This document shows, one piece after another, positions 45,067-54,365 of a stretch of DNA of 64,000 nt (positions within the stretch are counted from its first letter, which is position 1; each line of letters starts with the position of its first letter). Under the pieces are notes generated by a model. That model was not told the origin of the DNA. It did not search any database and was given only the letters and a program-made list of their open reading frames with translations. A program made the translations under genes and the position numbers. Source of the DNA: Limibacter armeniacum (GTDB taxonomy: Bacteria; Bacteroidota; Bacteroidia; Cytophagales; Flammeovirgaceae). The stretch spans positions 372,001 to 436,000 of the forward strand of contig NZ_JBAJNO010000009.1 in assembly GCF_036880985.1 (NCBI RefSeq), given 5' to 3'.

Positions 45067-45627
45067 TGTGTAGTAAGTTTTGAGTTAATTTTTCATACCA
45101 CTTTAATGTCCCTAATATTAATAACAACATTGTTCATTTCTCACATAAGGTTTTTTTTCACAATGTTATATATACAAGTAAATTAGGCTTGCTTTACTTC
45201 ATTCTATGTAAGAGATCGTGTATTGGTGATACACTGTCATTAAAAAATCTTATTCTTTCTATAATCACTCATAAGCGATCGAAATATACCATTCCATACC
45301 GAATGTGAGGTAGTAAGGTATATTCTTCAGCATACGGATTACTAAAATGCCTATAAAAGCACAAAGCATCAGTAGTATGTACTGATGCCTTTGCGCATTT
45401 ATCTAGTCCCGTGTAGCATATAACCTGCTATATACTACACTAATAATACAATTCACTCCCCCAATCCCCCTCATTCAAATTTGTTATTAATCTTTAACCC
45501 TAAAACGCTTTAGCTATTTCAACTCAAATGAGGGTAATTATTCTCCTTTAATATTAGAATAAGCTTAATTTTAATTATCAGGTATTTAGGACATTAAAAT
45601 GAGAAACCCAATAACATACAACTCGCC
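45067..45627. other. 561-nt gene-free region rich in hairpins
   Basis: No open reading frame of note and no TAnnTTTG box found. Between 45176 and 45440 lie five inverted repeats: AAGTAAA/TTTACTT (45176-45200), GTGTAT/ATACAC (45219-45235), AATATACC/GGTATATT enclosing ATTC/GAAT (45283-45324), GCATCAGTA/TACTGATGC (45366-45388) and GTGTAGCATATA/TATATACTACAC (45411-45440). No clear T-run shows the direction. It may be a structured RNA or regulatory leader. Confidence 0.45.
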
Positions 45628-46536
45628 ATGATTAATAATTATCTAGACATTCTCCCAGAAGTAAGGGAAGCATTGCTATCTGGCAAACCGGTAGTTGCAC
45701 TGGAGTCAACTATTATTGCACAAGGAATGCCCTACCCTGAGAATGTTTCCACTGCCAAAAAACTCTCACAGACCATTCGTGACAGAGGTGCCATGCCTGC
45801 CACAATAGCGATTATTAAAGGTCGGATTAAAGTTGGACTTGAGTTAGATGACCTCACCTACATCGGTAAATCCGAAAGTGTTATAAAAGTAAGCAGACGG
45901 GACCTACCGTTTATCATCGCACAACAGGGCGACGGAGCCACAACAGTTGCTTCTACCATGATTATTGCCGCACTCGCAGGCATCAAGGTATTTGTAACAG
46001 GTGGAATAGGTGGTGTACACCGAGGAGCTGACAAAACCATGGACATTTCAGCAGACCTAATGGAACTTGCCAGAACAAATGTAGCGGTAATCTGTGCAGG
46101 CGTTAAATCAGTACTCGATATTGGATTGACTCTTGAATACCTTGAAACACATGGGGTTCCTGTTCTGGGATATCAGACCTCTAATTTCCCTGCCTTTTAC
46201 CTCAGAAACAGCGGTTTTGGTGTTGATCGAAAAATAGACTCACCAGAAGTGCTGGCTAAAGTGATAAAGACAAAGTGGGAACTGGGCTTAAATGGAGGAG
46301 TTGTAATTGGAAATCCAGTTCCTATTGACCATGAAATGGATGAAGATACCATCAACAAAGCCATTGAGGATGCCTTGAAAGAAGCAAACACTCAACAGGT
46401 TTCGGGCAAAGAAATTACCCCTTTCCTGTTAAGTAAAATCAAATCTATTACTGAAGGAAAAAGCCTTGAAACCAATATAGCTCTGGTCTTGAACAATGCT
46501 CGTTTAGGCGCTGACTTGGCTAAGGCCATGTCCTAA
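45628..46536 (+). CDS. psuG: pseudouridine-5'-phosphate glycosidase
   Basis: Splits pseudouridine 5'-phosphate into uracil and ribose 5-phosphate (reversible C-glycosidic bond cleavage). The N-terminal VALESTIIAQGMPYPENVSTA and the block GDGATTVASTMIIAALAGIKVFVTGGIGGVHRG (catalytic Lys/Asp region and phosphate-binding loops) are diagnostic. At 302 residues it is full length. The partner kinase PsuK and a nucleoside transporter, usually linked, are not next to it, so the pathway is split or incomplete here. Confidence 0.95.
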   Translation: MINNYLDILPEVREALLSGKPVVALESTIIAQGMPYPENVSTAKKLSQTIRDRGAMPATIAIIKGRIKVGLELDDLTYIGKSESVIKVSRRDLPFIIAQQGDGATTVASTMIIAALAGIKVFVTGGIGGVHRGADKTMDISADLMELARTNVAVICAGVKSVLDIGLTLEYLETHGVPVLGYQTSNFPAFYLRNSGFGVDRKIDSPEVLAKVIKTKWELGLNGGVVIGNPVPIDHEMDEDTINKAIEDALKEANTQQVSGKEITPFLLSKIKSITEGKSLETNIALVLNNARLGADLAKAMS

Positions 46537-46542
46537 AAAAAG

Positions 46543-46572
46543 CAGGACAAGAATTTGGTAATCCTTGTCCTG
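46543..46572. terminator. shared terminator of psuG and the PBP gene
   Basis: CAGGACAAG / CTTGTCCTG, T-runs on both strands, between convergent genes. Confidence 0.9.
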
Positions 46573-46579
46573 TTTTGAT

Positions 46580-49123
46580 TTATCTGTTTCTTCTTTTCTT
46601 CTTTTTAAAAATTCGCTCGAAGAAGTTCTGGTTATTTTTTCTTTGAGGCGATTTCCTTCTGACCTCCTGCCTTCTTCTTTCTCCATTTTGTTGCTTATGA
46701 ACAGGGGCTCCTGTTATAGGATCAACAGCAGACTCGTCATTAGGGTTACCGTATTCCTCATTATGCTCATTTTCTTTATCCTTTGAGAAAAGTCCATTAA
46801 AGAAATCAAACAATTCTGGTCTTTCGTTAATTGGCTCCATACTGAAGTCTTCACAGTCCATTTCTCTTCTAACTGACCTTGACAACAATGGAAACTCAGG
46901 TCTTGTGTACATTTTGTAACGTCGATCCTTATTAAGTTGCTGATAGAATTTTGCCGCTATCGGCAATGCCATTCTGGCCCCCTGACCATACTTGATCGTT
47001 CTGAAGTGAATGGATGGATATGCTGACCCAACCCATGCACCAGTTACAAGTCGAGGTGTAAATCCAATAAACCAACCATCTGCCTGAGATTGAGTCGTAC
47101 CTGTTTTTCCACCAAAATCATTCGGCAGGTTATAGGTCGAACGTAAACTTGCCGCCGTTCCCCTATTGACAACTCCTCTGAGCATCTCAACTATCGCCTC
47201 CCAATTGTCTTGAGCAATGACTGGCTCTTGCTTTTTCAATGCCTTATTTTGCCAAATCACTTTACCGTTTCCATCGGTAATTTTAGTAATGACTGTTGGT
47301 TCGACACGGTACCCTCCATTTGAGAATGCCCCATATGCCCCAACCATTTCATATAGAGAGATATCAGCCGCTCCCAATGCCAATGCAGGCACTTCATCCA
47401 ATTCGCTTTGGATACCCAATTCCCTAGCCTTATCCGCAACTTTATCAGGTCCAACATCCATCATTACTTTTACAGATACTGTATTGACAGAGTTAGTCAA
47501 AGCTCCTTTCAGTGTATAATACCCTTCATGGTCACCACCTGCATTTCCTGGCGACCAGTCATCATACTCCTCATATGTCACTTGCTCATTGGAGAAGTAA
47601 TCACAAGGAGTAAATCCTTCCTCTAAGGCTGTTGTATATAGGAATGGTTTAAATGTTGACCCTACTTGTCTTTTTGCATTGATATTGACATGGTCATACT
47701 TAAAGTACTGATAGTTGATACCCCCTACCCATGCTTTGACTTCTCCTGTTTCTGAATCCATTGCCATAAAACCACAGTCCAAAAACATCAGGTAATGCTT
47801 AACAGAATCTAGAGGACTCATCTTCATTTCTTTTTCACCACCCCAAGTAAAGACTTCCATCTGAACAGGCTTATCAAACTCCTTGAGTATTTCCTTCTCA
47901 TTCTTTCCTCCTGCCTTCAACCGTTTATACCTGTCTGACTTTCTTACCTCCTGTAGCACTACCTCAGGTGTTTTCGCCCAAGGTTCTCTTCCTTTCCAAT
48001 GACTATTGAATAACTTCTGCAACGATGCCATATGAGACTTAGCGGCACTTTCTGCATACTGTTGCATCTTGCTATCAACTGTTGTGAAAATTTTCAAGCC
48101 ATCAGTATATATATTATAAGGTTCTCCATTCTCCTTCTCGATCCCACTACAAATACCTTCCACTTTCTTGCGAAGATACTCCCTGAAATATGTCGCCAAC
48201 CCCTCATCATGACTTTCTGACTTATACTCCAAAACCATTGGCTTATCGGACAGGCTCTCTAGCTCCTCAGCTGTCAAGTAGCCGTTCTTATGCATTTGAC
48301 TCAATACGACATTTCTCCTTTGTTTAGCCCTTTCAGGGAAAAGTCGTGGGTTAAAACTGTATGTTGCTTTCAACATCCCCACCAATGTAGCTGCCTGTTC
48401 TACTTCAAGCTTTCCTGGTGTTGTATTGAAAAAACGCTCCGAGGCAGTTCTGATACCAAAAGCATTTTCACCAAAAGAAACGGTATTCAAATAAAGCGTC
48501 AGAATTTGCTCTTTCGAATAGACTTCTTCGAGTCTTTGTGCTACAATAGCTTCCTTGATTTTGCTGACTGGCAATGAAAGCAAACCAAAATTTTCTCTTG
48601 GATAAAGGTTTTTCAGCAGCTGCTGGCTCAAGGTACTTCCACCACCTGAACTCTCATTTCCTAATAGAAGTGTTTTCAGAATTACCCTGCCATAACTTCT
48701 CCAGTCCACACCATTGTGTTCAAAAAAGCGGCTGTCCTCTGTCGCCACAAGGGCATTGATCATTACAGGATTTATTTCTTCAAAAGATACATCTGACCTC
48801 TCCTGAATGTAGTATTTACCCAACCTCACACCATCACTGGCATAAATTTCAGAGGCCAGATGGTTATCAATATTAAGTAGGTCTGTTTTATTTGGAAGCT
48901 TACCGAACAATCCGACATATACGCCACCAATCAACAGCAGTACACTTAATACACCTGCTGCAAATAATGCCAATGCTGTTTGGAGAGTTCGCTTTTTGGG
49001 GTCCTCCCGATAAAAGGCTACCAGCTTGTCATAATAGACTGCTGCGAAACGTTTTGAAATTCTGTAAAATACATGGATGTAGTAAGAGACCTCGTGCAAT
49101 AAATGCTGTAGTTTTTCTTTCAT
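46580..49123 (-). CDS. class A penicillin-binding protein (PBP1A type)
   Basis: An 847-residue bifunctional murein synthase. One membrane anchor (about residues 52-73) leads to the GT51 glycosyltransferase domain with ATEDSRFFEHNG (catalytic Glu129), GGGSTLSQQLLKN and KIKEAIVAQRLE. The transpeptidase domain has GSTFKPFLY (nucleophile Ser489, Lys492), NSVNTVS (SxN) and GGKTGTT (Lys673). A 70-residue charged C-terminal tail ends KKKKRRNR, likely contacting nucleic acid or acidic lipids; the N-terminus is cytoplasmic. Full-length PBP1A layout. The gene is single, with its terminator shared with psuG. Confidence 0.95.
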   Translation of the reverse strand: MKEKLQHLLHEVSYYIHVFYRISKRFAAVYYDKLVAFYREDPKKRTLQTALALFAAGVLSVLLLIGGVYVGLFGKLPNKTDLLNIDNHLASEIYASDGVRLGKYYIQERSDVSFEEINPVMINALVATEDSRFFEHNGVDWRSYGRVILKTLLLGNESSGGGSTLSQQLLKNLYPRENFGLLSLPVSKIKEAIVAQRLEEVYSKEQILTLYLNTVSFGENAFGIRTASERFFNTTPGKLEVEQAATLVGMLKATYSFNPRLFPERAKQRRNVVLSQMHKNGYLTAEELESLSDKPMVLEYKSESHDEGLATYFREYLRKKVEGICSGIEKENGEPYNIYTDGLKIFTTVDSKMQQYAESAAKSHMASLQKLFNSHWKGREPWAKTPEVVLQEVRKSDRYKRLKAGGKNEKEILKEFDKPVQMEVFTWGGEKEMKMSPLDSVKHYLMFLDCGFMAMDSETGEVKAWVGGINYQYFKYDHVNINAKRQVGSTFKPFLYTTALEEGFTPCDYFSNEQVTYEEYDDWSPGNAGGDHEGYYTLKGALTNSVNTVSVKVMMDVGPDKVADKARELGIQSELDEVPALALGAADISLYEMVGAYGAFSNGGYRVEPTVITKITDGNGKVIWQNKALKKQEPVIAQDNWEAIVEMLRGVVNRGTAASLRSTYNLPNDFGGKTGTTQSQADGWFIGFTPRLVTGAWVGSAYPSIHFRTIKYGQGARMALPIAAKFYQQLNKDRRYKMYTRPEFPLLSRSVRREMDCEDFSMEPINERPELFDFFNGLFSKDKENEHNEEYGNPNDESAVDPITGAPVHKQQNGERRRQEVRRKSPQRKNNQNFFERIFKKKKRRNR

Positions 49124-49347
49124 GAAAATTAGTCAAAAAGCTTCCTGAGCCAGAAGCCGTATGGTGATCGGTTAAGAGTTAGGTTGTCAGATTATAAGGT
49201 TTTTTCGCCGTCTTGACGATGCTCTAAAACTCGCTAAGATCTTGCCACAGCTTGCGAATAACGTATGTTCATCTGTTTTATCGTGTTAAAAAAATCATAA
49301 TAATTCTTACCAAAACTCCCAACATTGTTAATTCGATACATTTCGAG

Positions 49348-50121
49348 CTATTCTCCCAAAAAATGCGCCACTGACTGCCACAATTTTTCATTTTCAATTT
49401 TCCCCAAACTTTTTTCTGCGATGATCAAATGATGCCATTTTCTTCCATTTAAACGTCTCGTCACGACGATTTCCTTCACTTTCCAATTTGTAAGGTGATA
49501 TTGTGCCAAACCCCTTTTCAATTTTTTGTAACTGACCATTTCATCCTTGGTATCCATGATTACCAAAGTGGGCAAATTTGTATTTCTGAATTGGTTCCTT
49601 TCAAGTGTACGCTTGAGTGTCAATAGATTTTGGTAAAAGTTTATGGGCAAGAATCTCAGTTGCTGAAACTCGGCAGGTGTAAAGCCAGGTACTTTCCAGC
49701 TACGTCCCCATACAGCCAGCTTTCTGAGCAGAGGTGTATCAAAATGGGTAAATGAGGCAGGTGCCAACAAGATTACTTTATCAACTATACTCTGTTCCGG
49801 AAGAATGCTACAATAGGTAAGGAAAGTAAGGGCTCCTAATGAAAAACCCACAAAATAAACAGGCAGTTGGCTGTTGCTTTTTAATTCAGCTGCCTTTGCA
49901 ATAGCTTCCTCAATGTCCTGAAGCCAATCCTTTTCGCTTATATTTTTCAATGGCAAATTCCCACATCCATGACCATTCAGTCCTACCAATAATGTATGGT
50001 ACTGAGCCTGATAGAACTTCTTTCCCAACTCAGCCATAACTGTTGGCTTATTATTCAAACCATGCAAGAGAATTACAATCCCTTTCGGGTTTTCGTGCTG
50101 CTCAACTTTACAAATGGGCAT
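49348..50121 (-). CDS. alpha/beta hydrolase (serine aminopeptidase/monoacylglycerol-lipase-like)
   Basis: A 257-residue hydrolase. The oxyanion motif VILLHGLNNKPTV, nucleophile motif VGFSLGAL, Asp candidate VIMDTKDEMVSY and His candidate RKWHHLIIAEKSLG are in canonical order. No signal peptide. It might act on acyl esters such as lysophospholipids; the substrate is unknown. Confidence 0.82.
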   Translation of the reverse strand: MPICKVEQHENPKGIVILLHGLNNKPTVMAELGKKFYQAQYHTLLVGLNGHGCGNLPLKNISEKDWLQDIEEAIAKAAELKSNSQLPVYFVGFSLGALTFLTYCSILPEQSIVDKVILLAPASFTHFDTPLLRKLAVWGRSWKVPGFTPAEFQQLRFLPINFYQNLLTLKRTLERNQFRNTNLPTLVIMDTKDEMVSYKKLKRGLAQYHLTNWKVKEIVVTRRLNGRKWHHLIIAEKSLGKIENEKLWQSVAHFLGE

Positions 50122-50243
50122 ATTCTATTTTTGACTTATAGAAATTAATGGTATTTAACTAAAATTAAATTGTGTTTCTTCATGAAATTACGGTTATTAC
50201 TCATGAATTAACATTCACTTTAATAAACTACTAACAAACAAAA

Positions 50244-50270
50244 AATCCGGTTCAAATGAACCGGATTTTT
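50244..50270. terminator. terminator between hydrolase and TonB receptor genes
   Basis: AAATCCGGTTCA / TGAACCGGATTT with T-runs on both strands; serves the TonB-receptor transcript on the minus strand. Confidence 0.9.
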
Positions 50271-50283
50271 TGTTTTTATATAC

Positions 50284-52653
50284 TTAAAATGAAATTCTGT
50301 AGCTGAGCACTGGTAGCATTCCCAACTGTGTATTCTCTTTTATCTCATCCGAGAAGGTACTGTAGTAATAAGATGTAATCCCCTGATAGTTGGTTACATT
50401 CTGAATGTCCAATTTCCATGTTCGGGTCGATTTTGCCTTATCTGTTCTCAAGCTTAACTGAAGATCCCATCTGAAAAAGTCATCTCCTTGCTTGCCATAC
50501 ATCTGCTCATAGTCATAAACACCTTTCCCTTCTTTCAAGGACTGGCCCTCATCTAATGGCGTATAGCGTTGCCCTCCTGCATAAGTTCCTTTGGTACTGA
50601 CCATAAATGTCCTTTTCTTCCCTTTTTTATTTATCCACTCAAACTCTTTTCCTCCCAAAACATTGAATGCTGTATTTCCATTGAACCTTGTATTCCGTTC
50701 AACTCCATCCAATGCCTTATATGTTGAGTTGTACAAGGAACCTGTCACCAACAGGTAATAGCTATCCGCAAAAAACCGCTCTACTGTTACCTCCAAACCA
50801 TAATTGGTACCACTCCCTTCATTGACCATGGGCACTGTCGCATATGCAGCTGTATAATTCAAGGATGAAAAAGGCTCTTCCAGACTATACTTGACAGGTA
50901 CATTATATAAATCCTGATAGTATACCTCAGCTTTAAGGTTCAGGTTTTCAGTCATAAAATACTGGTAACCCAATACGTAATGAAGTGCTTTTGAAAAGTC
51001 TAAATCCTTATTTGGAAAACTCACCTGTCCATCACCTTCTTCACGAACATAATATACCGAAAGAGGTTCTATACGGCTATGCTGCCCTACTCCTACTGTT
51101 ATGGCATGTTGTGGGTTCAAGTGCCATTTCAATGCTAGCCTTGGTTCTACCACGTGATTGCCATTCAATTGAAAGTACATGGAGTGCATCCCAATATTGG
51201 CTGTCAGACTGTTACTGAATCGGTGTTGCCAATTGGCAAATCCCTGCCAAAGCCAAGCACTGCCGGAAGCATCCAATGTATAATCCCACACTTCCTCGTC
51301 TGTATCATACCAGTTGTCATACATATTGAAGCCCAACAAGCTTCCTGTCACTCCTACTTTTAGTTTATTTTTAGAATTGAATTTATGAGACCAAGCTGTT
51401 TGTAGTCTTAAAGCAGTATTGTCAAACTTGCTTTTGCCCCAGTATTCTAATATTGGGGTATCCCAATCAAAAACTCGGTCGGCTTCACTCCTTTTCTGCG
51501 TAATGGAGTACAGTACCGTTGATTCCAGAAAACCATTCTTTCCTGTCGATATTTTATGTCGGATGCCCGCATTTCCTGTAATGCCTGAATATTTCCCTCT
51601 GTATGCCAAAGCATCTCCCTGAGTCTCTTCAAACTCTTCCTCATTGATATAATTGTAGCCTCCCAAACCAAACAGGGTAAATGTTCCCGCTTTTTTCGTT
51701 GGCAGGTTCACTTTAAAAGATAGGTCTTGGAAGTTTGGCACATTATCTCCTGTAATATCCACGCCTATTAAGTTCAGTAGCTTTAGGGTTGAATACCTGT
51801 AGTTTAAAAGATATGATCCAGCTCCTTCCTTACGGAATGGACCTTCAGCTGTAAAATCAGTCCCTAGTAAACCAAACTCTAAAGCATATTCACGCTTGTA
51901 GGCATTACCGTTTCTGAGACTGATATCAAACACCCCAGACATTGCATTGCCATACTCAGCAGTAAAAGCACCAGTAAGAAAATCCGAGTTATCCAATACA
52001 CTGCTGTTAAGCATGGAAATACCGCCTCCAGAACCTCCCTCATCCCCAAAGTGATTAGGGTTTGGAATCTCAACTCCCTCAAGTTTCCATAACATCCCTT
52101 TTGGGGAATTACCCCTAATCACAATATCATTATTTCCACTAGGGTCTCCTGTAACTCCAGCAAAAGACACTGCCATTCTTGCAGGGTCATTGAAGCTCCC
52201 GGCAAAACGTTTGGTTTCTTCTACCGTAAAAGGACGAGATGATACCATTGACAGTTCATTTCCAGCAGAAGCAGGGTCATCTCCTGCTTCCACAGTTACC
52301 TCATCCAAGGTTTCTGCATATTCTGTCAACCTGACCTCAAGAATTGTTTCTTTTGCCGCTGTTACAATCAGGTTTGATACAACCTGCTCCTCATATCCCA
52401 CAAAAGATATTTTAACGGTTTGTCTTCCTAACGGCACATCTTTAATGATAAACTTGCCATCATAGTTGGTTGTAGCACCTAATTGCACTCCTGTCACCAA
52501 AACAGTACATCCAGGTAAAGGCTGCCTAGTATCTGCATCAGTGACTGTTCCCCTGATTGTCTGCAAAGGTTGCTGAGCATTCAGATAAGTAGAAGTAAAT
52601 ATTAAAAACACTAGAAGGCTAACAGTCCAATTGGTCTTCATGATCGTTTTCAT
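50284..52653 (-). CDS. TonB-dependent receptor with carboxypeptidase-regulatory-like domain
   Basis: A 789-residue outer-membrane importer. After a signal peptide (cleavage likely after LNAQ), residues about 30-110 form the CarboxypepD_reg-like beta-sandwich (TIRGTVTDADTRQPLPGCTV and TTNYDGKFIIKDVPLGRQTV), followed by a plug domain (NDIVIRGNSPKGMLWKLEGVEIPNPNHFGDEGGSGGGISMLNSSVLDNSDFLTGAFTAEYGN) and a 22-strand barrel ending in aromatic VLSYRISF. No SusD-like partner is adjacent, so it is not a SusCD pair. The first two in-frame ATGs (52653, 52641) are equally likely. Confidence 0.93.
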   Translation of the reverse strand: MKTIMKTNWTVSLLVFLIFTSTYLNAQQPLQTIRGTVTDADTRQPLPGCTVLVTGVQLGATTNYDGKFIIKDVPLGRQTVKISFVGYEEQVVSNLIVTAAKETILEVRLTEYAETLDEVTVEAGDDPASAGNELSMVSSRPFTVEETKRFAGSFNDPARMAVSFAGVTGDPSGNNDIVIRGNSPKGMLWKLEGVEIPNPNHFGDEGGSGGGISMLNSSVLDNSDFLTGAFTAEYGNAMSGVFDISLRNGNAYKREYALEFGLLGTDFTAEGPFRKEGAGSYLLNYRYSTLKLLNLIGVDITGDNVPNFQDLSFKVNLPTKKAGTFTLFGLGGYNYINEEEFEETQGDALAYRGKYSGITGNAGIRHKISTGKNGFLESTVLYSITQKRSEADRVFDWDTPILEYWGKSKFDNTALRLQTAWSHKFNSKNKLKVGVTGSLLGFNMYDNWYDTDEEVWDYTLDASGSAWLWQGFANWQHRFSNSLTANIGMHSMYFQLNGNHVVEPRLALKWHLNPQHAITVGVGQHSRIEPLSVYYVREEGDGQVSFPNKDLDFSKALHYVLGYQYFMTENLNLKAEVYYQDLYNVPVKYSLEEPFSSLNYTAAYATVPMVNEGSGTNYGLEVTVERFFADSYYLLVTGSLYNSTYKALDGVERNTRFNGNTAFNVLGGKEFEWINKKGKKRTFMVSTKGTYAGGQRYTPLDEGQSLKEGKGVYDYEQMYGKQGDDFFRWDLQLSLRTDKAKSTRTWKLDIQNVTNYQGITSYYYSTFSDEIKENTQLGMLPVLSYRISF

Positions 52654-52780
52654 TCAGTTTTTGAAAGTAATTTATAATGGGCATGACAATTATATTATGT
52701 CAAGTATTTTCCCTTTTCCACTTTCATGATTATCCAAACGATGCTTACCCTTACCTGTCAATTAAAAAAATGACAAAAAA

Positions 52781-52821
52781 AAGCTTCTTACTGTCAGTAC
52801 ACACCAAACAGTCAGAAGCTT
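52781..52821 (-). terminator. terminator of lipoprotein gene
   Basis: AAGCTTCTTACTGT / ACAGTCAGAAGCTT (13 of 14 paired), followed on the minus strand by TTTTTTTTG. Confidence 0.85.
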
Positions 52822-52848
52822 ACTTCTCTTATTAATTATGTAAAAATT

Positions 52849-53583
52849 CTATTTACATTCTTTTTCAGGATCTAGTTTGATTACATCTGTTATCACAAGT
52901 GCTTGCTCCGTACCATCACCTTCCATAGCAGGCTGCTCTTCTACATAAGCCATTACTTCAACATAGACTTTCTCTCCTGCTTTCTTTGTTGTCAGCTCCA
53001 TATATTGGTGTTCCAGTAACTCATAAGCCGGCGTCATCTTAACAGGAAAAGCTTGTTCCTGATCACACGTATAAAACATCGGTGCATCAGCCATATAGGA
53101 AAATGCGCCAACATATTTCTGCGTCTTTATTTTCTCATATTTACCTGCCAAGCTTCCTCCACCTCTACAAGCGTACATCAAGCCCATTAAATCCTCTTCT
53201 TTTGTCGTTGATACAGATACTGTGTTATCCTCAGGAGTAAGTGTCATTATTATCGTCTTGTTTCCCCACAAGAATGGAATTTCAAACCTATTGGCTTTCC
53301 ATTCACCAGTACCTTGAAAGGAGCAACCTGCCCTACCTTTCAAATTAGAAGCGGTAAACTTCACCTTAACCTGATCATTCCCAAGGTCTGAAACATAGAT
53401 TTTTTGGAAATACCCTTCACTGTACCCCTCGGTTATGTAATCTCCCAAATAATCCTGATAAGCAGGCAGCAGTCTACCTCCCCTTGTCGACATTGTCTCT
53501 TGGTCACCAGTTTTTCGGTTACAACTTAACAAGGCTGCTAGCAAGCTTAAGATTATCAGTAGAAAATTGCTTTTACTTATCAT
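52849..53583 (-). CDS. hypothetical lipoprotein, 244 aa
   Basis: Not recognised. Signal peptide with lipobox LLSC (Cys21) and a beta-rich body that may hold two related halves (GDYITEGYSEGYFQKIYVSDL and so on). A short acidic tail ends the protein. It may be an envelope sensor or binding protein; I see no motif to say more. Own terminator. Confidence 0.7.
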   Translation of the reverse strand: MISKSNFLLIILSLLAALLSCNRKTGDQETMSTRGGRLLPAYQDYLGDYITEGYSEGYFQKIYVSDLGNDQVKVKFTASNLKGRAGCSFQGTGEWKANRFEIPFLWGNKTIIMTLTPEDNTVSVSTTKEEDLMGLMYACRGGGSLAGKYEKIKTQKYVGAFSYMADAPMFYTCDQEQAFPVKMTPAYELLEHQYMELTTKKAGEKVYVEVMAYVEEQPAMEGDGTEQALVITDVIKLDPEKECK

Positions 53584-53865
53584 AGTACATTTCCATTATA
53601 ATTTATTGTCATAGCTAGTAATAGGTCTATAAGTCAAATTGATGCCAAACTTCTATTATCAATGGATTTTAAGAAGAATTAGGTTTAGAGATTCGTTGTT
53701 TAACTTTTTTAGTGAAACAGGATGTTTTTATGATAAATCAAACAACAACAATGAACATAACTCACTAAAATTCAATCAAATTAATCCATCATCACTTGTA
53801 CATTAACAAAGTATTAATTAGATTTTTCTAGGAAATAATGCTAAACCCAAAAACAACACATCACT

Positions 53866-54297
53866 ATGACCTCATTATTTATCAATTTACTCCTATTTGC
53901 CATTATGGTATTTGGAGTGATCATGCTTGCCAATGGCATCAGCGGTATTTTAAAGGGACTTGCTAGCAGCAAGTGGGCTACAACTGAAGGAATCGTCACC
54001 AAAGTAAGTCAGGAGAAATCACTTAAGGCAACCAACGCTAAAATTGAGCTTGCCCCCGGAGGAAAGGTAAAGATCTCTTACAAATACAAAACCGGTCATA
54101 AGTTCGAACATGGCAACTTTGTTTTAGACCTTGGAACAGCTGAATCCGTAAACCGTGGCGACATCATCGATATTTATTACAATCCGGAAGACCCCAAACA
54201 ATCTGTAATGGAAAAAGGGATTCAGGGTAAGAGTGTACAACAGCTTGTTATTGGTGGGTTGGTTGTCGTATTCGTTTCTTACATGATATTTTTCTAA
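53866..54297 (+). CDS. DUF3592-like small membrane protein, 143 aa
   Basis: A 143-residue protein: an N-terminal hydrophobic helix (about 4-26), a beta-rich soluble middle (WATTEGIVTKVSQEK, KVKISYKYKTGHKFEHGNF and DIIDIYYNPEDPKQSVMEKG) and a C-terminal helix (VIGGLVVVFVSYMIFF). This is the DUF3592 pattern; function unknown. It lies divergently from the lipoprotein gene and convergently with the Ser-rich lipoprotein genes. Confidence 0.7.
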   Translation: MTSLFINLLLFAIMVFGVIMLANGISGILKGLASSKWATTEGIVTKVSQEKSLKATNAKIELAPGGKVKISYKYKTGHKFEHGNFVLDLGTAESVNRGDIIDIYYNPEDPKQSVMEKGIQGKSVQQLVIGGLVVVFVSYMIFF

Positions 54298-54317
54298 CAT
54301 CATCTTGTAAAAAAAAA

Positions 54318-54346
54318 TCCCCGACAGACTATTTATCTGCCGGGGA
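54318..54346 (-). terminator. terminator after the Ser-rich lipoprotein pair
   Basis: TCCCCGaCAGA / TCTGcCGGGGA; the single mismatch becomes a G-U pair on the minus strand, followed by TTTTTTTT. Confidence 0.85.
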
Positions 54347-54365
54347 CTTTTCTGAACAAGTACAT

